Origin: Halanaerobiales bacterium
GTDB taxonomy: Bacteria; Bacillota_F; Halanaerobiia; Halanaerobiales; DTU029
Assembly (NCBI GenBank): GCA_016278415.1
Contig: JADQBV010000312.1
Span: 1-14,877, forward strand
Reading direction: 5' to 3'
DNA: 14,877 nucleotides
Of the stretch, positions 1 through 6,629 are shown piece by piece. Position 1 is the first letter of the stretch; the number at the start of each line of letters is the position of its first letter. A program made the position numbers and the translations under genes. The notes beneath the pieces are model-generated. The model was not told the origin of the DNA, searched no databases, and worked only from the letters and a program-made list of their open reading frames with translations.

Positions 1-346
1 TTCTACGTTTTTTCAATTTTAAGCTATTTTATTTAGGGTTTAGCCGAATACCCTCATGGAATAATAAAATTAATTCTATATATATAGCAAAATACCCCTA
101 ATTAGATAGCTATATTATATCAACAAAATTCGACATTATCAATAGAGCCATATACTTAAATTTACTATTATAATTGAGGGGAAAACAAACTAATATTAGT
201 AATTAACCCTTTAATTTTCCAAAAATTGTTTCATGAGAAACATTTTTAACTTATTTTGCTATATTTTTACTATTTTTCGGTTGTCGATTATTAAGAAACT
301 CATACCATGTTTTAAATTATAAACATAAGCCTATCTCCTATTTTAA
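1..346. other. Intergenic region, no gene seen
   Basis: This very AT-rich stretch lies downstream of the aminotransferase stop codon. I see no open frame with a ribosome binding site. The only structure worth naming is a short hairpin at 227-242, listed separately. A palindrome CTAATATTAG lies at 190-199 and has no obvious role. Nothing at the left edge looks like the end of another coding region. Confidence 0.6.
227..242. terminator. Weak, possibly bidirectional terminator
   Basis: On the minus strand TGTTTC and GAAACA form a six-pair stem around a TCAT loop, followed by AATTTTT. On the plus strand the same stem is followed by ATTTTT. It lies about 105 bases past the aminotransferase stop and could end that transcript. 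The stem is short and AT-rich, so intrinsic termination would be weak and the call is tentative. Confidence 0.35.
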
Positions 347-1747
347 CTATCTAGAAAAAATGCTCCCAATCACTGTTTTGGCGCTTTTCATGGTCATACT
401 GAAAAGACCTTTGTTTTTGCTGAAAATCTCTTCCAGGGCATCGATTAAATAATCTATTTCTTCAAAAGTAACGATTAGTGGTGGTTCAAACCTAATTACA
501 TTTGGATTGTTTAGAGTATATGCTGTTATTATTTTATGCTCATTAACTAGTGCACCAGCTACCATAGCACCAAGGTATTCTTTCGACAGTTTACTCAACA
601 TTCCTCCGGACATTTTGTCTAAGATTCCCGATTCCGGTTCTTTAAATTCAAGACCAATTAAGAGGCCTCTACCCCTAACATCTTTAATCATTTCATACTT
701 GCCAGCTAACTCTTTTAACCTGCTTAATAAATATTCCCCTTTTTCAGCTGCCTGTGCAGGAATATTCCTTTCTACTAATTCCTTCATAGTTGCAATTGCA
801 GCAGCAGTCGCCAGTGTATTACCCCCAAAAGTAGATGTATGTAACAGGGCTTTTTCTATTCCACCAAAGGCCTTGTCCCAAATATCAGCTGTAGTAGTAA
901 AGGCACCAATTGGCATTACACCGCCACCCAGAGATTTTGCTAAACACATAATATCAGGAACAATATTATCCTGTTCTGCCGCAAACATCTTTCCAGTCCT
1001 ACCAAAGCCTGTCTGGATCTCATCAAGTATGAAATATACACCATATTTATCACAGATATCACGAACAGCCTGGAAGTAATTTTCCGGTGGCATATTAATT
1101 CCACCCTCACCCTGAATAGGCTCTATAATAAAGGCAGCAAAACCACCGCTCTTTAGTTTCTCTTCTAAACCAATTAAATCACCATAATCGACCATTTCAT
1201 TTCCTGGTACCATTGGCTCAAAGGGTTGTTGGTATTTAGCCCTACCTGTTACTGATAGTGAGCCCATAGTCTTTCCGTGAAAGGAATTGCGACAGTATAG
1301 TACACGCTGCTTCCCTGAAGCGATTCTAGCAGTTTTAATTGCCCCTTCCACTGCCTCTGTACCACTATTACAGAAAAATGTATGTGACAATTTACCAGGG
1401 GTAAGTTTACTTAAATTATGAGCAGCCACTGCCTCCATTGAACCCATTGAGGCCTGTAATATATTCGGAAGTTCCATTACCTGCTTAACAGCTTCAAGTA
1501 CTGCCGTAGGATTATGACCCAGGTTTAAAGAACCATAACCTCCCAAAAAATCTATATACTCATCTCCATCAACATCCCAAACTTTAGTACCCTTTGCCTT
1601 AACAAACTTTCTATCGAAGTTTAACAAAGAGAGCATAGTTACAAATCCTGGATTAACGTGATTCTTATATAATTTTGTAACATCTGCTTTTGTCAATTCT
1701 AATGCTTGATCTATAGTATATAATTCGTCTTTCATAATCTTCACCAT
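347..1747 (-). CDS. PatA-like class III (PLP) aminotransferase, probably putrescine aminotransferase
   Basis: This is a fold-type I, class III aminotransferase using pyridoxal phosphate. The long N-terminal part (K-N-H-V-N-P-G-F near residues 28-35) and the LGGYGSLNLGH stretch near 68-78 match E. coli putrescine aminotransferase PatA/YgjG closely, as recalled. That enzyme transfers an amino group from putrescine to 2-oxoglutarate. Visible residues are the SGTEA phosphate-binding loop (128-132), D242 in LDEIQTGFGRTG, the Schiff-base lysine K271 in LAKSLGGG, and STFGGN (305-310). Residues about 372-400 form an extra segment absent from E. coli PatA. An acetylornithine- or GABA-type substrate cannot be excluded. 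The ATG at 1747 sits directly against an AAGG. The ATG at 1735 has GGTG six bases upstream and starts MKDELYTID, so the shorter start is at least as likely. Only three bases separate it from the upstream nuclease stop, so it is probably cotranscribed with that gene. Confidence 0.88.
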   Translation of the reverse strand: MVKIMKDELYTIDQALELTKADVTKLYKNHVNPGFVTMLSLLNFDRKFVKAKGTKVWDVDGDEYIDFLGGYGSLNLGHNPTAVLEAVKQVMELPNILQASMGSMEAVAAHNLSKLTPGKLSHTFFCNSGTEAVEGAIKTARIASGKQRVLYCRNSFHGKTMGSLSVTGRAKYQQPFEPMVPGNEMVDYGDLIGLEEKLKSGGFAAFIIEPIQGEGGINMPPENYFQAVRDICDKYGVYFILDEIQTGFGRTGKMFAAEQDNIVPDIMCLAKSLGGGVMPIGAFTTTADIWDKAFGGIEKALLHTSTFGGNTLATAAAIATMKELVERNIPAQAAEKGEYLLSRLKELAGKYEMIKDVRGRGLLIGLEFKEPESGILDKMSGGMLSKLSKEYLGAMVAGALVNEHKIITAYTLNNPNVIRFEPPLIVTFEEIDYLIDALEEIFSKNKGLFSMTMKSAKTVIGSIFSR

Positions 1748-1750
1748 CCT

Positions 1751-2662
1751 TCAACTTCTTCGTAGTTCATTAATTTTTGCTAAATCTACACCAGTCAGTT
1801 CTTGAATCATATCATCTGAAATTCCTTTTTTTATAGCAGTTTTAACAATCCTTACTTTCTCTTCTTCCCTACCTTCTTCCCTACCTTCTTCCCTACCTTC
1901 TATTCTAGCTGTTTTTAATGTATTCATATTATCACGATATATCTTTAAACTCTCTTCATATTGTGCCAACTGTTCTTTATTAAAATTAGCTATCTCTGCT
2001 GTCACAAAAGCCTTTTTAAAAACTTCTTCATTTAATATATCTGGTATTTTCTCAAAATCCTCTAGATTCTTAAGAAAATACAACCATTTATCAAACTTAC
2101 TCTGGAGCTCTCCTTCTTTTTTAGTAAACTTAGGTAACTCAACAAAGATATATGTTAGTTTATCATAAAATACTTCATTTACTTGATTTTTAAGTTTTAC
2201 TTCATTCAAGAACCCAGGTTCATTCTTATTATCACCAAACTCAAAACCCAACAAAGCTACACAATAAACAGGCTGTAAACTGAAGTCCCATTCTCCTTTT
2301 TCAGCTTGTTCTCTAATAGGGAAAGTTGAATAAAAAACAGCCCGATCCTTAAAATATAACTGTTCAGCATTCTGCATTTCTACTATAAAATGCTTACCTG
2401 CTTTATCCACACAGAAAATATCATAAACAGCCTTTCTACTAACAGCTATTTCCCCCAGCTTTTCTTTATCAGAAAAGGTAATATCAGCAATTTTATCTTC
2501 AATAGGTAAAAGTGAATTTAAAAAGTCAATTAAGAGATCCTTATTTCCTTTTTCTCCAAATAATTTTTTAAAACCAAAATCAGTAAAGGGATTAATATAC
2601 TTAACTTTCATTTCATCAACACACCCCTCTGTTCTTCTACTATTTTCGCAAAATTTACTCAT
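1751..2662 (-). CDS. Rpn / PDDEXK_2 family PD-(D/E)XK nuclease (transposase-like)
   Basis: The sequence YINPFTDFGFKKLFGE (22-37) is the hallmark N-terminus of the Rpn recombination-promoting nuclease / PDDEXK_2 transposase-like family. The catalytic core is visible as D81 in VYDIFC and E95-x-Q97 in FIVEMQNAE, a PD-(D/E)XK variant. The C-terminal tail carries GREE repeats (about 256-267) and a short helical end, both common in this family. Two starts compete. M1 (2662) has GAGGTGAGGG placed ideally. M18 (2611) has AGAGGGG about 12 bases upstream and gives the usual family start MKVKYINPF. The 17 extra residues look unlike the family, so M18 may be the ancestral start. I see no terminal inverted repeats or second transposase, so mobility is not demonstrated. 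E. coli Rpn proteins are known to promote RecA-independent recombination; this protein's own role is inferred. Confidence 0.87.
   Translation of the reverse strand: MSKFCENSRRTEGCVDEMKVKYINPFTDFGFKKLFGEKGNKDLLIDFLNSLLPIEDKIADITFSDKEKLGEIAVSRKAVYDIFCVDKAGKHFIVEMQNAEQLYFKDRAVFYSTFPIREQAEKGEWDFSLQPVYCVALLGFEFGDNKNEPGFLNEVKLKNQVNEVFYDKLTYIFVELPKFTKKEGELQSKFDKWLYFLKNLEDFEKIPDILNEEVFKKAFVTAEIANFNKEQLAQYEESLKIYRDNMNTLKTARIEGREEGREEGREEEKVRIVKTAIKKGISDDMIQELTGVDLAKINELRRS
1861..1901 (-). repeat. 12-bp tandem repeat, three perfect copies, inside the Rpn-like gene
   Basis: The plus-strand unit CTTCTTCCCTAC occurs perfectly at 1861-1872, 1873-1884 and 1885-1896, with a partial CTTCT after it. On the coding strand it encodes the repeated G-R-E-E of the C-terminal tail. 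The unit is a multiple of three, so copy number can change without breaking the frame. The three copies are identical at the DNA level, which suggests recent expansion by replication slippage. Confidence 0.93.
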
Positions 2663-2677
2663 CTTCCCTCACCTCAA

Positions 2678-2706
2678 ATTATATCATAATTTACTTATTC
2701 TGTAAA
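2678..2706 (-). promoter_or_regulatory. Sigma-A promoter P2 of the Rpn-like gene
   Basis: On the minus strand TTTACA (2701-2706) is followed by a 17-base spacer and TATAAT (2678-2683). A TGA immediately before the -10 makes an extended -10 element. The predicted start, near 2670-2672, would fall inside the GAGGTGAGGG site of the first ATG. Transcripts from here may therefore be translated mainly from the internal ATG at 2611. Its -35 box coincides with the predicted start of the upstream promoter. Confidence 0.65.
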
Positions 2707-2707
2707 T

Positions 2708-2737
2708 ATTATAATATAAACACGTGTTCGTTGTCAA
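2708..2737 (-). promoter_or_regulatory. Consensus sigma-A promoter P1 of the Rpn-like gene
   Basis: On the minus strand a perfect TTGACA (2732-2737) and a perfect TATAAT (2708-2713) are separated by 18 bases. The spacer contains the palindrome AACACGTGTT (2719-2728), a reasonable size and place for a repressor half-site pair, although no regulator is known. The predicted start, near 2701, leaves a leader of about 38 bases with the full Shine-Dalgarno site of the first ATG. The promoter would also serve the aminotransferase downstream. Confidence 0.75.
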
Positions 2738-2786
2738 GGCGTTTTTGTTTTTAGGTTATTTATAGTTTCTCAACGATTTAAACACA

Positions 2787-3185
2787 CTAAGCAGTAAATT
2801 TATCCTTTTTATTCTCCATTATTTGCTGATAGGAGTTTATTAATTTATCTGTCATCTTTTCAATAGATAGCTCCTTTACATCATTACAGACATTCTTTTT
2901 TAAGCACTCATAAGTCTCTGTATCTCTTATTATATCAATTACAGCCTGAGCAAAAATGAATTTATCTTCTTTTACTAAGATACCATTGTTACCATCTTTA
3001 ATAATAGAGGTAGAACCTGCTGCATTTACCGCAACTACTGGCAGGCCACCTGCCATAGCTTCCAAAATAACCAAACCCTGTGTTTCAGTCTTAGAAGGAA
3101 AAACGAAGAGATCAGCACAGAAAAGAGTTGCTCTACAAATATATGTAGTAAAAAAGTATCCACCTACAGCTACGATGAATACTTC
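2787..3185 (-). pseudogene. C-terminal remnant of a GT4 family glycosyltransferase
   Basis: In one minus-strand frame, open from a TAA at 3186-3188, the protein reads ADLFVFPSKTETQGL and then VILEAMAGGLPVVA. This is the donor-nucleotide-binding signature of GT4 retaining glycosyltransferases, with the E-x7-E motif (ETQGLVILE) around the glutamates. GKLV-type surroundings follow (KDGNNGILV). The frame has no ATG or GTG. The first possible start is a TTG at 3074 in the middle of this motif, so the whole N-terminal acceptor domain and half of the C-terminal domain are missing. About 130 of an expected 370-420 residues remain. The TETQGLV form is frequent in diacylglycerol glucosyltransferase-like enzymes, but the exact substrate cannot be read from a fragment. 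The C-terminus is intact and ends in TAG. It begins 12 bases past the stop of the BsuPI-domain gene, so a deletion probably joined them. Confidence 0.85.
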
Positions 3186-3197
3186 TTATCTTTAATA

Positions 3198-3995
3198 CTA
3201 ATTCTTAGATATTATAATAGGCAAATCATTTAAGTCAATTTTAGATGAAATTGTAGACAGTTCTCCTGATAGAATATATTTACCTGGTTTTAAGTCAAAA
3301 TCAGGATCTATTTCAACATCATAAGCCAATTCCTCACCAGGTTTCAGTTCTTTCTGGACAAGAGCCATAGTAAAGTATCGTCCATTAGACCAGCGCCATA
3401 TTTCTTCATTATCTTTTGTTAAATATAGGTCATATCTTTGTCCAGAACTAAAATCTAATTTAATAGATTCATCGGAAATGTTATATGCCCTGATATGGGC
3501 TGTAATAGTCTCTCCTGGCATATATTCCTGTTGTTCAGTATATAGACTAGTTAACAAGCCATCCTCTTCTTTAAGCTCATTAAACAGCTCTGATGCAGTC
3601 TCTATAGAGATATATGTTCGACCATCAATTATTTCTATGCTATCATCCTCTTGACTACTTAATTCCAATATTGTAGAACTCATCTCATTACTAAGTCGAA
3701 TCTCTTTATCGGGAGAGTTATAGTACAGAGACCAACCGTATTCTTCAGCTAAATCCCGTAATTGCAGCATCTCTCTGTCCTCAAAGTTATAAATTTTCAT
3801 TTTAATACTCTCAACTCCCGTTTGTTGTGCTGGCATATTTTGTTCCCCCAGCATAACATCTCTTTCTACTGTTTTCAGCCCCTCTGTCTGACCGGAATCA
3901 TTCAGATCCTTCTCTACTGCAAAAACCGTCGGTACTACTAAAATATATATTACAGCAATAGCTATAAATATTACCCTTAACTTCAAAGAATTCAT
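3198..3995 (-). CDS. Secreted protein with copper-amine-oxidase-like N domain and BsuPI domain
   Basis: A Sec signal peptide is clear: K5 and R7, a hydrophobic stretch from 8 to 25 and a likely cleavage after VFA (24-26). Residues about 68-140 resemble the copper-amine-oxidase-like N-terminal domain of Firmicute surface proteins, with the pattern L-R-D-L-A-E-E-Y-G-W and the DGRTYISIETASELF strand-helix. Residues about 149-262 match the BsuPI fold named after the intracellular protease inhibitor of Bacillus subtilis, with RYDLYLTKDNEEIWRWSNG and the later LKPGEELAYDVEI. In BsuPI-domain proteins outside Bacillus, protease inhibition is not established. I infer an extracytoplasmic structural or protein-interaction role. 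The start has AAAGG ten bases upstream. It lies upstream of the GT4 remnant and has a 123-base leader region of its own. Confidence 0.75.
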   Translation of the reverse strand: MNSLKLRVIFIAIAVIYILVVPTVFAVEKDLNDSGQTEGLKTVERDVMLGEQNMPAQQTGVESIKMKIYNFEDREMLQLRDLAEEYGWSLYYNSPDKEIRLSNEMSSTILELSSQEDDSIEIIDGRTYISIETASELFNELKEEDGLLTSLYTEQQEYMPGETITAHIRAYNISDESIKLDFSSGQRYDLYLTKDNEEIWRWSNGRYFTMALVQKELKPGEELAYDVEIDPDFDLKPGKYILSGELSTISSKIDLNDLPIIISKN

Positions 3996-4028
3996 ATAAA
4001 ACCAACCTTTCTAGATTTTTGGTATTAG

Positions 4029-4065
4029 ACTATAGAACTAATCTATACTTAACATATTCTATAGT
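4029..4065 (-). promoter_or_regulatory. 9-bp inverted repeat upstream of the BsuPI-domain gene
   Basis: ACTATAGAA (4029-4037) and TTCTATAGT (4057-4065) are perfect inverted copies separated by 19 bases. They lie 34-70 bases upstream of the start codon. On the minus strand a poor promoter-like pair (TTTACT, 17 bases, TAGATT) overlaps it. The spacing suits an operator bound by a dimer rather than a terminator. No U-tract follows. Confidence 0.35.
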
Positions 4066-4118
4066 AAAAAGCAAATACCTGCTGGTAGTATATGGGGCAA
4101 TTATCAAATCATCCCGTT

Positions 4119-5075
4119 TTAATATCCCCTAGCATAATCAACTAGATTTATTAATTCTTCACCGGCAATATATCTTCTTAAATTTTTAATGAATATCTTA
4201 GTGGCATTTCTGTTATATTCTGGATGTGCTCCAGAGATATGTGGGGTAATATATACATTGTCTAGTTGATACAAAGGAGAATCTGTTGGTAGCGGTTCCT
4301 TTTCAAAGACATCTAGACCGGCAGCAGCAATCTCACCATTTTTTAATGCATTAATCATAGCCTTTTCATTAACTACATTACCACGGGCAATATTTACAAA
4401 GAAGGCAGATTTCTTCATAGCTGCAAATTCTTTTTCAGCGAACATACCATCTGTTTCTTCAGTAAGAGGAACTGTAGCTAGAAGATAATCTCCTTGCTTT
4501 AAGGCTGATATTAAATCTTCATTACTATATAATTCATCAAAGTAGTCAAGCTGTTTCTTAATAGTCCTTTTCACACCTATAGTCTTCATCTTAAAGGCCT
4601 TAGCCCTACGAGCAATCTCCTGACCTATACTCCCTGTTCCAATAACAACCATAGTTTTATCTACTGATTGTATGACATTAAGGTCTTCCCACTTAGCTTC
4701 TTTCTGCTGATCATAGAATTTATACAACTGTCTATTGAAATTAATAATAAAGCCCATAACATGCTCAGCAATAGGGTCACCATGTATTCCACTCATACTT
4801 GCCACTCTGATATTCTTCTCTTTTAATATCTCAAGAACCCCACTTTTAGTAAAGTCCTCTACCCCGGCGCTCCAGGTCTGTATCCAATCCAGTGTCTTGG
4901 CACTCTCCAATAACTCCTGATCAGACTCACCACCAACAATCATTATATCTGCACCTTTAAGTGCTTCTTTCTGTTCTTCTATATCTAAGGCCTTACAAAT
5001 ATCAATATCTGTATCTACATCTCTAATCATATCAAGATATTTTTCTTTCAAATCTATAGTGACTAATATTTTCAT
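4119..5075 (-). CDS. D-isomer 2-hydroxyacid dehydrogenase, probably NADP(H)-dependent
   Basis: This is a soluble oxidoreductase of the D-2-hydroxyacid dehydrogenase family, interconverting a 2-oxoacid and its D-2-hydroxyacid. The length of 318 residues is normal. The Rossmann motif GTGSIG lies at 146-151. The catalytic triad is R231 (NIARGNVV), E260 (VFEKEP) and H279 (ITPHISG). After the second Rossmann strand the sequence is G-V-K-R-T (167-171) where NAD enzymes have Asp, so basic residues probably bind the NADP 2'-phosphate, as in glyoxylate/hydroxypyruvate reductases of the GhrA type. There is no ACT or other regulatory domain, so it is not a typical SerA. The strong AAAGGAG site upstream of ATG 5075 fixes the start. 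The substrate is not readable. A glyoxylate/hydroxypyruvate-type reductase or a general D-2-hydroxyacid dehydrogenase are both possible. Confidence 0.88.
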   Translation of the reverse strand: MKILVTIDLKEKYLDMIRDVDTDIDICKALDIEEQKEALKGADIMIVGGESDQELLESAKTLDWIQTWSAGVEDFTKSGVLEILKEKNIRVASMSGIHGDPIAEHVMGFIINFNRQLYKFYDQQKEAKWEDLNVIQSVDKTMVVIGTGSIGQEIARRAKAFKMKTIGVKRTIKKQLDYFDELYSNEDLISALKQGDYLLATVPLTEETDGMFAEKEFAAMKKSAFFVNIARGNVVNEKAMINALKNGEIAAAGLDVFEKEPLPTDSPLYQLDNVYITPHISGAHPEYNRNATKIFIKNLRRYIAGEELINLVDYARGY

Positions 5076-5168
5076 TACGAGAACATCTCCTTTGGTAAAT
5101 TATATAATTCATTATATATTATATTTCATTAAAAACCTAAAAATCCTTTTATTTGATTTTAAAAGCTG

Positions 5169-5197
5169 TGTATAATTTAATTATGCAAGATGATCAA
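5169..5197 (-). promoter_or_regulatory. Candidate promoter of the dehydrogenase gene
   Basis: On the minus strand TTGATC (5192-5197) and TATACA (5169-5174) are separated by 17 bases, each matching four of six consensus positions. It is the best-spaced pair in the 242-base gap, just past the terminator hairpin of the upstream barrel gene. It would give a leader of about 85 bases. Other AT-rich -10-like sites nearby lack a -35 partner. Confidence 0.3.
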
Positions 5198-5203
5198 TCA
5201 AAA

Positions 5204-5234
5204 GGCCTCTACATCATATTATTGATGAGAGACC
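5204..5234 (-). terminator. Terminator of the lipoprotein/barrel operon
   Basis: On the minus strand GGTCTCTCATCA and TGATGTAGAGGCC pair around an ATAATA loop, with one bulged base and a G-U-type mismatch near the base. A TTTT follows, then mixed sequence. It lies 84 bases past the stop of the 5318-6604 gene. The U-tract is short, so efficiency may be moderate. Confidence 0.55.
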
Positions 5235-5317
5235 TATATTCTTATATCAATATTCCTATACTTTTAAAAATGTCAATTAAACATGGTAACAGACTAATCT
5301 AAATTAACATGAAAACA

Positions 5318-6604
5318 TTAAAACACCAAGCTAAGATTTAGACCAGCAGCAGCTCCTTTGGATTTATGGAATAAGCCAGTCAAGTCAGCTACTCCTACAT
5401 CTAATTTAAAAACCCCTAGATGAAGCCCCATTCCTGTAGAGATATTAAAGTCATTCCCTAATGCGGAGTAGCTTAGACCAAGCCTCAATGGCAGAAATTT
5501 AATTTTAGTAAATTCTGCTGCAACTGAAATCCTATGGTCAATATATGATTCAGTATAAATGGAGTCAGAATAATTACTTACTGTGTAGTTAGCAAATATA
5601 TCTATATTTTCGGAATATCTCATTTTACCACCGAGTTTAACAATCAAAGGAAGTTTTACTTTAACCTTCTTCTCTTCAAGTACACCACCGTCAACTGGCT
5701 CAGTAACATTCCACTCATCATTAACATCATCATATTCATAAGTATATTCATATTTCCTTATCTGTTCTGCCGTCAGGCTTGCTCCAATATTTAAAATACT
5801 GAAACCCCAGCTATATTTATCATTCACATCAGAATATACACCCAGGTCGAAGGCATGCCCTTTAGCAGTATCGCTATAGTCATCAATTTCAGAATAATAG
5901 GCAATTAATTTACCATCATTTCCATTTATAAATAGTTCATCATTCTCATCATAGCCAATCTCGAAACCACCATCACCTGTGTATTTTGCAAAACCTCCAC
6001 TCAAGTAATGATATGTAATGCCAAAATACATATTTTTTGCCTTAAAACTTTCACCTCTGATAGAATCTAAAAAGTCTTCACTTAATTTATGAGAATAATT
6101 TACGCCAGCATCAGTATAAAAAGCAGTTGTACCTTCAGTTCCAGCAAAATTATAAATCCCTTCAAGTTCATTTCCCCGTATCAGCAATTCCGCTAGATCA
6201 GGTGATAATCTTGAGAGTGAATTCCCCCTACCATCCAGAAATATGGTTACAGGACCAATAGCCATTTTCCCTCCTATAATGGCATTTGCAACGGCTAACA
6301 AACCATTCTTATTAGCAATATCAACCATGCCGTCCTTATCATTATCACTAATATTATCATTCATAAAAATGTTATTCCAAGCCTCACCTGACATATTAAA
6401 ATCTAGAACAAAGCTATTATCATTAATATCTACTGCGGCAGGATTACTATAAAGTGCATCAGAACCACCTATAACAGCATAATCATCCCCGAGCCCTATA
6501 CTTTTAGCAGTCAAGGCAGCATCTACATCAGGGTTAAGAGTAATAGCAAGTACTACTATAGTCAGAAATATAATAACTTCATTTCTTATACTTTTCTTAA
6601 TCAT
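5318..6604 (-). CDS. Predicted outer-membrane beta-barrel, PorV/TraF-like (DUF5723-type)
   Basis: A signal peptide (K3, K4, R7, hydrophobic 10-23, likely cleavage after VDA at 27-29) precedes a motif near 34-57: S-I-G-L-G, then D-A-L-Y-S-N-P-A-A. This is the conserved N-terminal plug or first-hairpin signature of the FadL/PorV/TraF-like barrel proteins, where the usual form is G-M-G-x-A and Y-N-P-A-G. The rest alternates amphipathic beta strands and Asn/Asp-rich turns, and the chain ends LNLSLVF. A terminal Phe is the usual signal for the Bam machinery. The 428-residue length suits about 14 strands. The Shine-Dalgarno GGAGGTG, eight bases before ATG 6604, is very strong. Only 25 bases separate it from the lipoprotein gene, indicating one transcript. 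The ligand or cargo is unknown. Porin, secretion-shuttle and hydrophobic-compound-uptake roles are all possible. Confidence 0.72.
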   Translation of the reverse strand: MIKKSIRNEVIIFLTIVVLAITLNPDVDAALTAKSIGLGDDYAVIGGSDALYSNPAAVDINDNSFVLDFNMSGEAWNNIFMNDNISDNDKDGMVDIANKNGLLAVANAIIGGKMAIGPVTIFLDGRGNSLSRLSPDLAELLIRGNELEGIYNFAGTEGTTAFYTDAGVNYSHKLSEDFLDSIRGESFKAKNMYFGITYHYLSGGFAKYTGDGGFEIGYDENDELFINGNDGKLIAYYSEIDDYSDTAKGHAFDLGVYSDVNDKYSWGFSILNIGASLTAEQIRKYEYTYEYDDVNDEWNVTEPVDGGVLEEKKVKVKLPLIVKLGGKMRYSENIDIFANYTVSNYSDSIYTESYIDHRISVAAEFTKIKFLPLRLGLSYSALGNDFNISTGMGLHLGVFKLDVGVADLTGLFHKSKGAAAGLNLSLVF

Positions 6605-6629
6605 TTATACTTCACCTCCACTTAGTAAT

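Noticed and set aside
507..1079. Long open frame on the plus strand, antisense to the aminotransferase
   Set aside because: It lies wholly inside a gene with complete PLP-enzyme motifs, has no ribosome binding site, and its protein is a low-complexity mirror of the coding strand.
1751..2737. A complete insertion sequence around the Rpn-like gene
   Set aside because: I found no terminal inverted repeats or target-site duplication at either side. The 3' end runs to within three bases of the aminotransferase.
2956..3195. Plus-strand open frame across the glycosyltransferase remnant
   Set aside because: The opposite strand carries an unmistakable GT4 motif through the same bases. The plus-strand product resembles nothing and lacks a Shine-Dalgarno site.
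4079..4090. TACCTGCTGGTA hairpin downstream of the dehydrogenase as a terminator
   Set aside because: The stem has only four pairs. A T-rich stretch follows on the minus strand, but such a short stem is not convincing.
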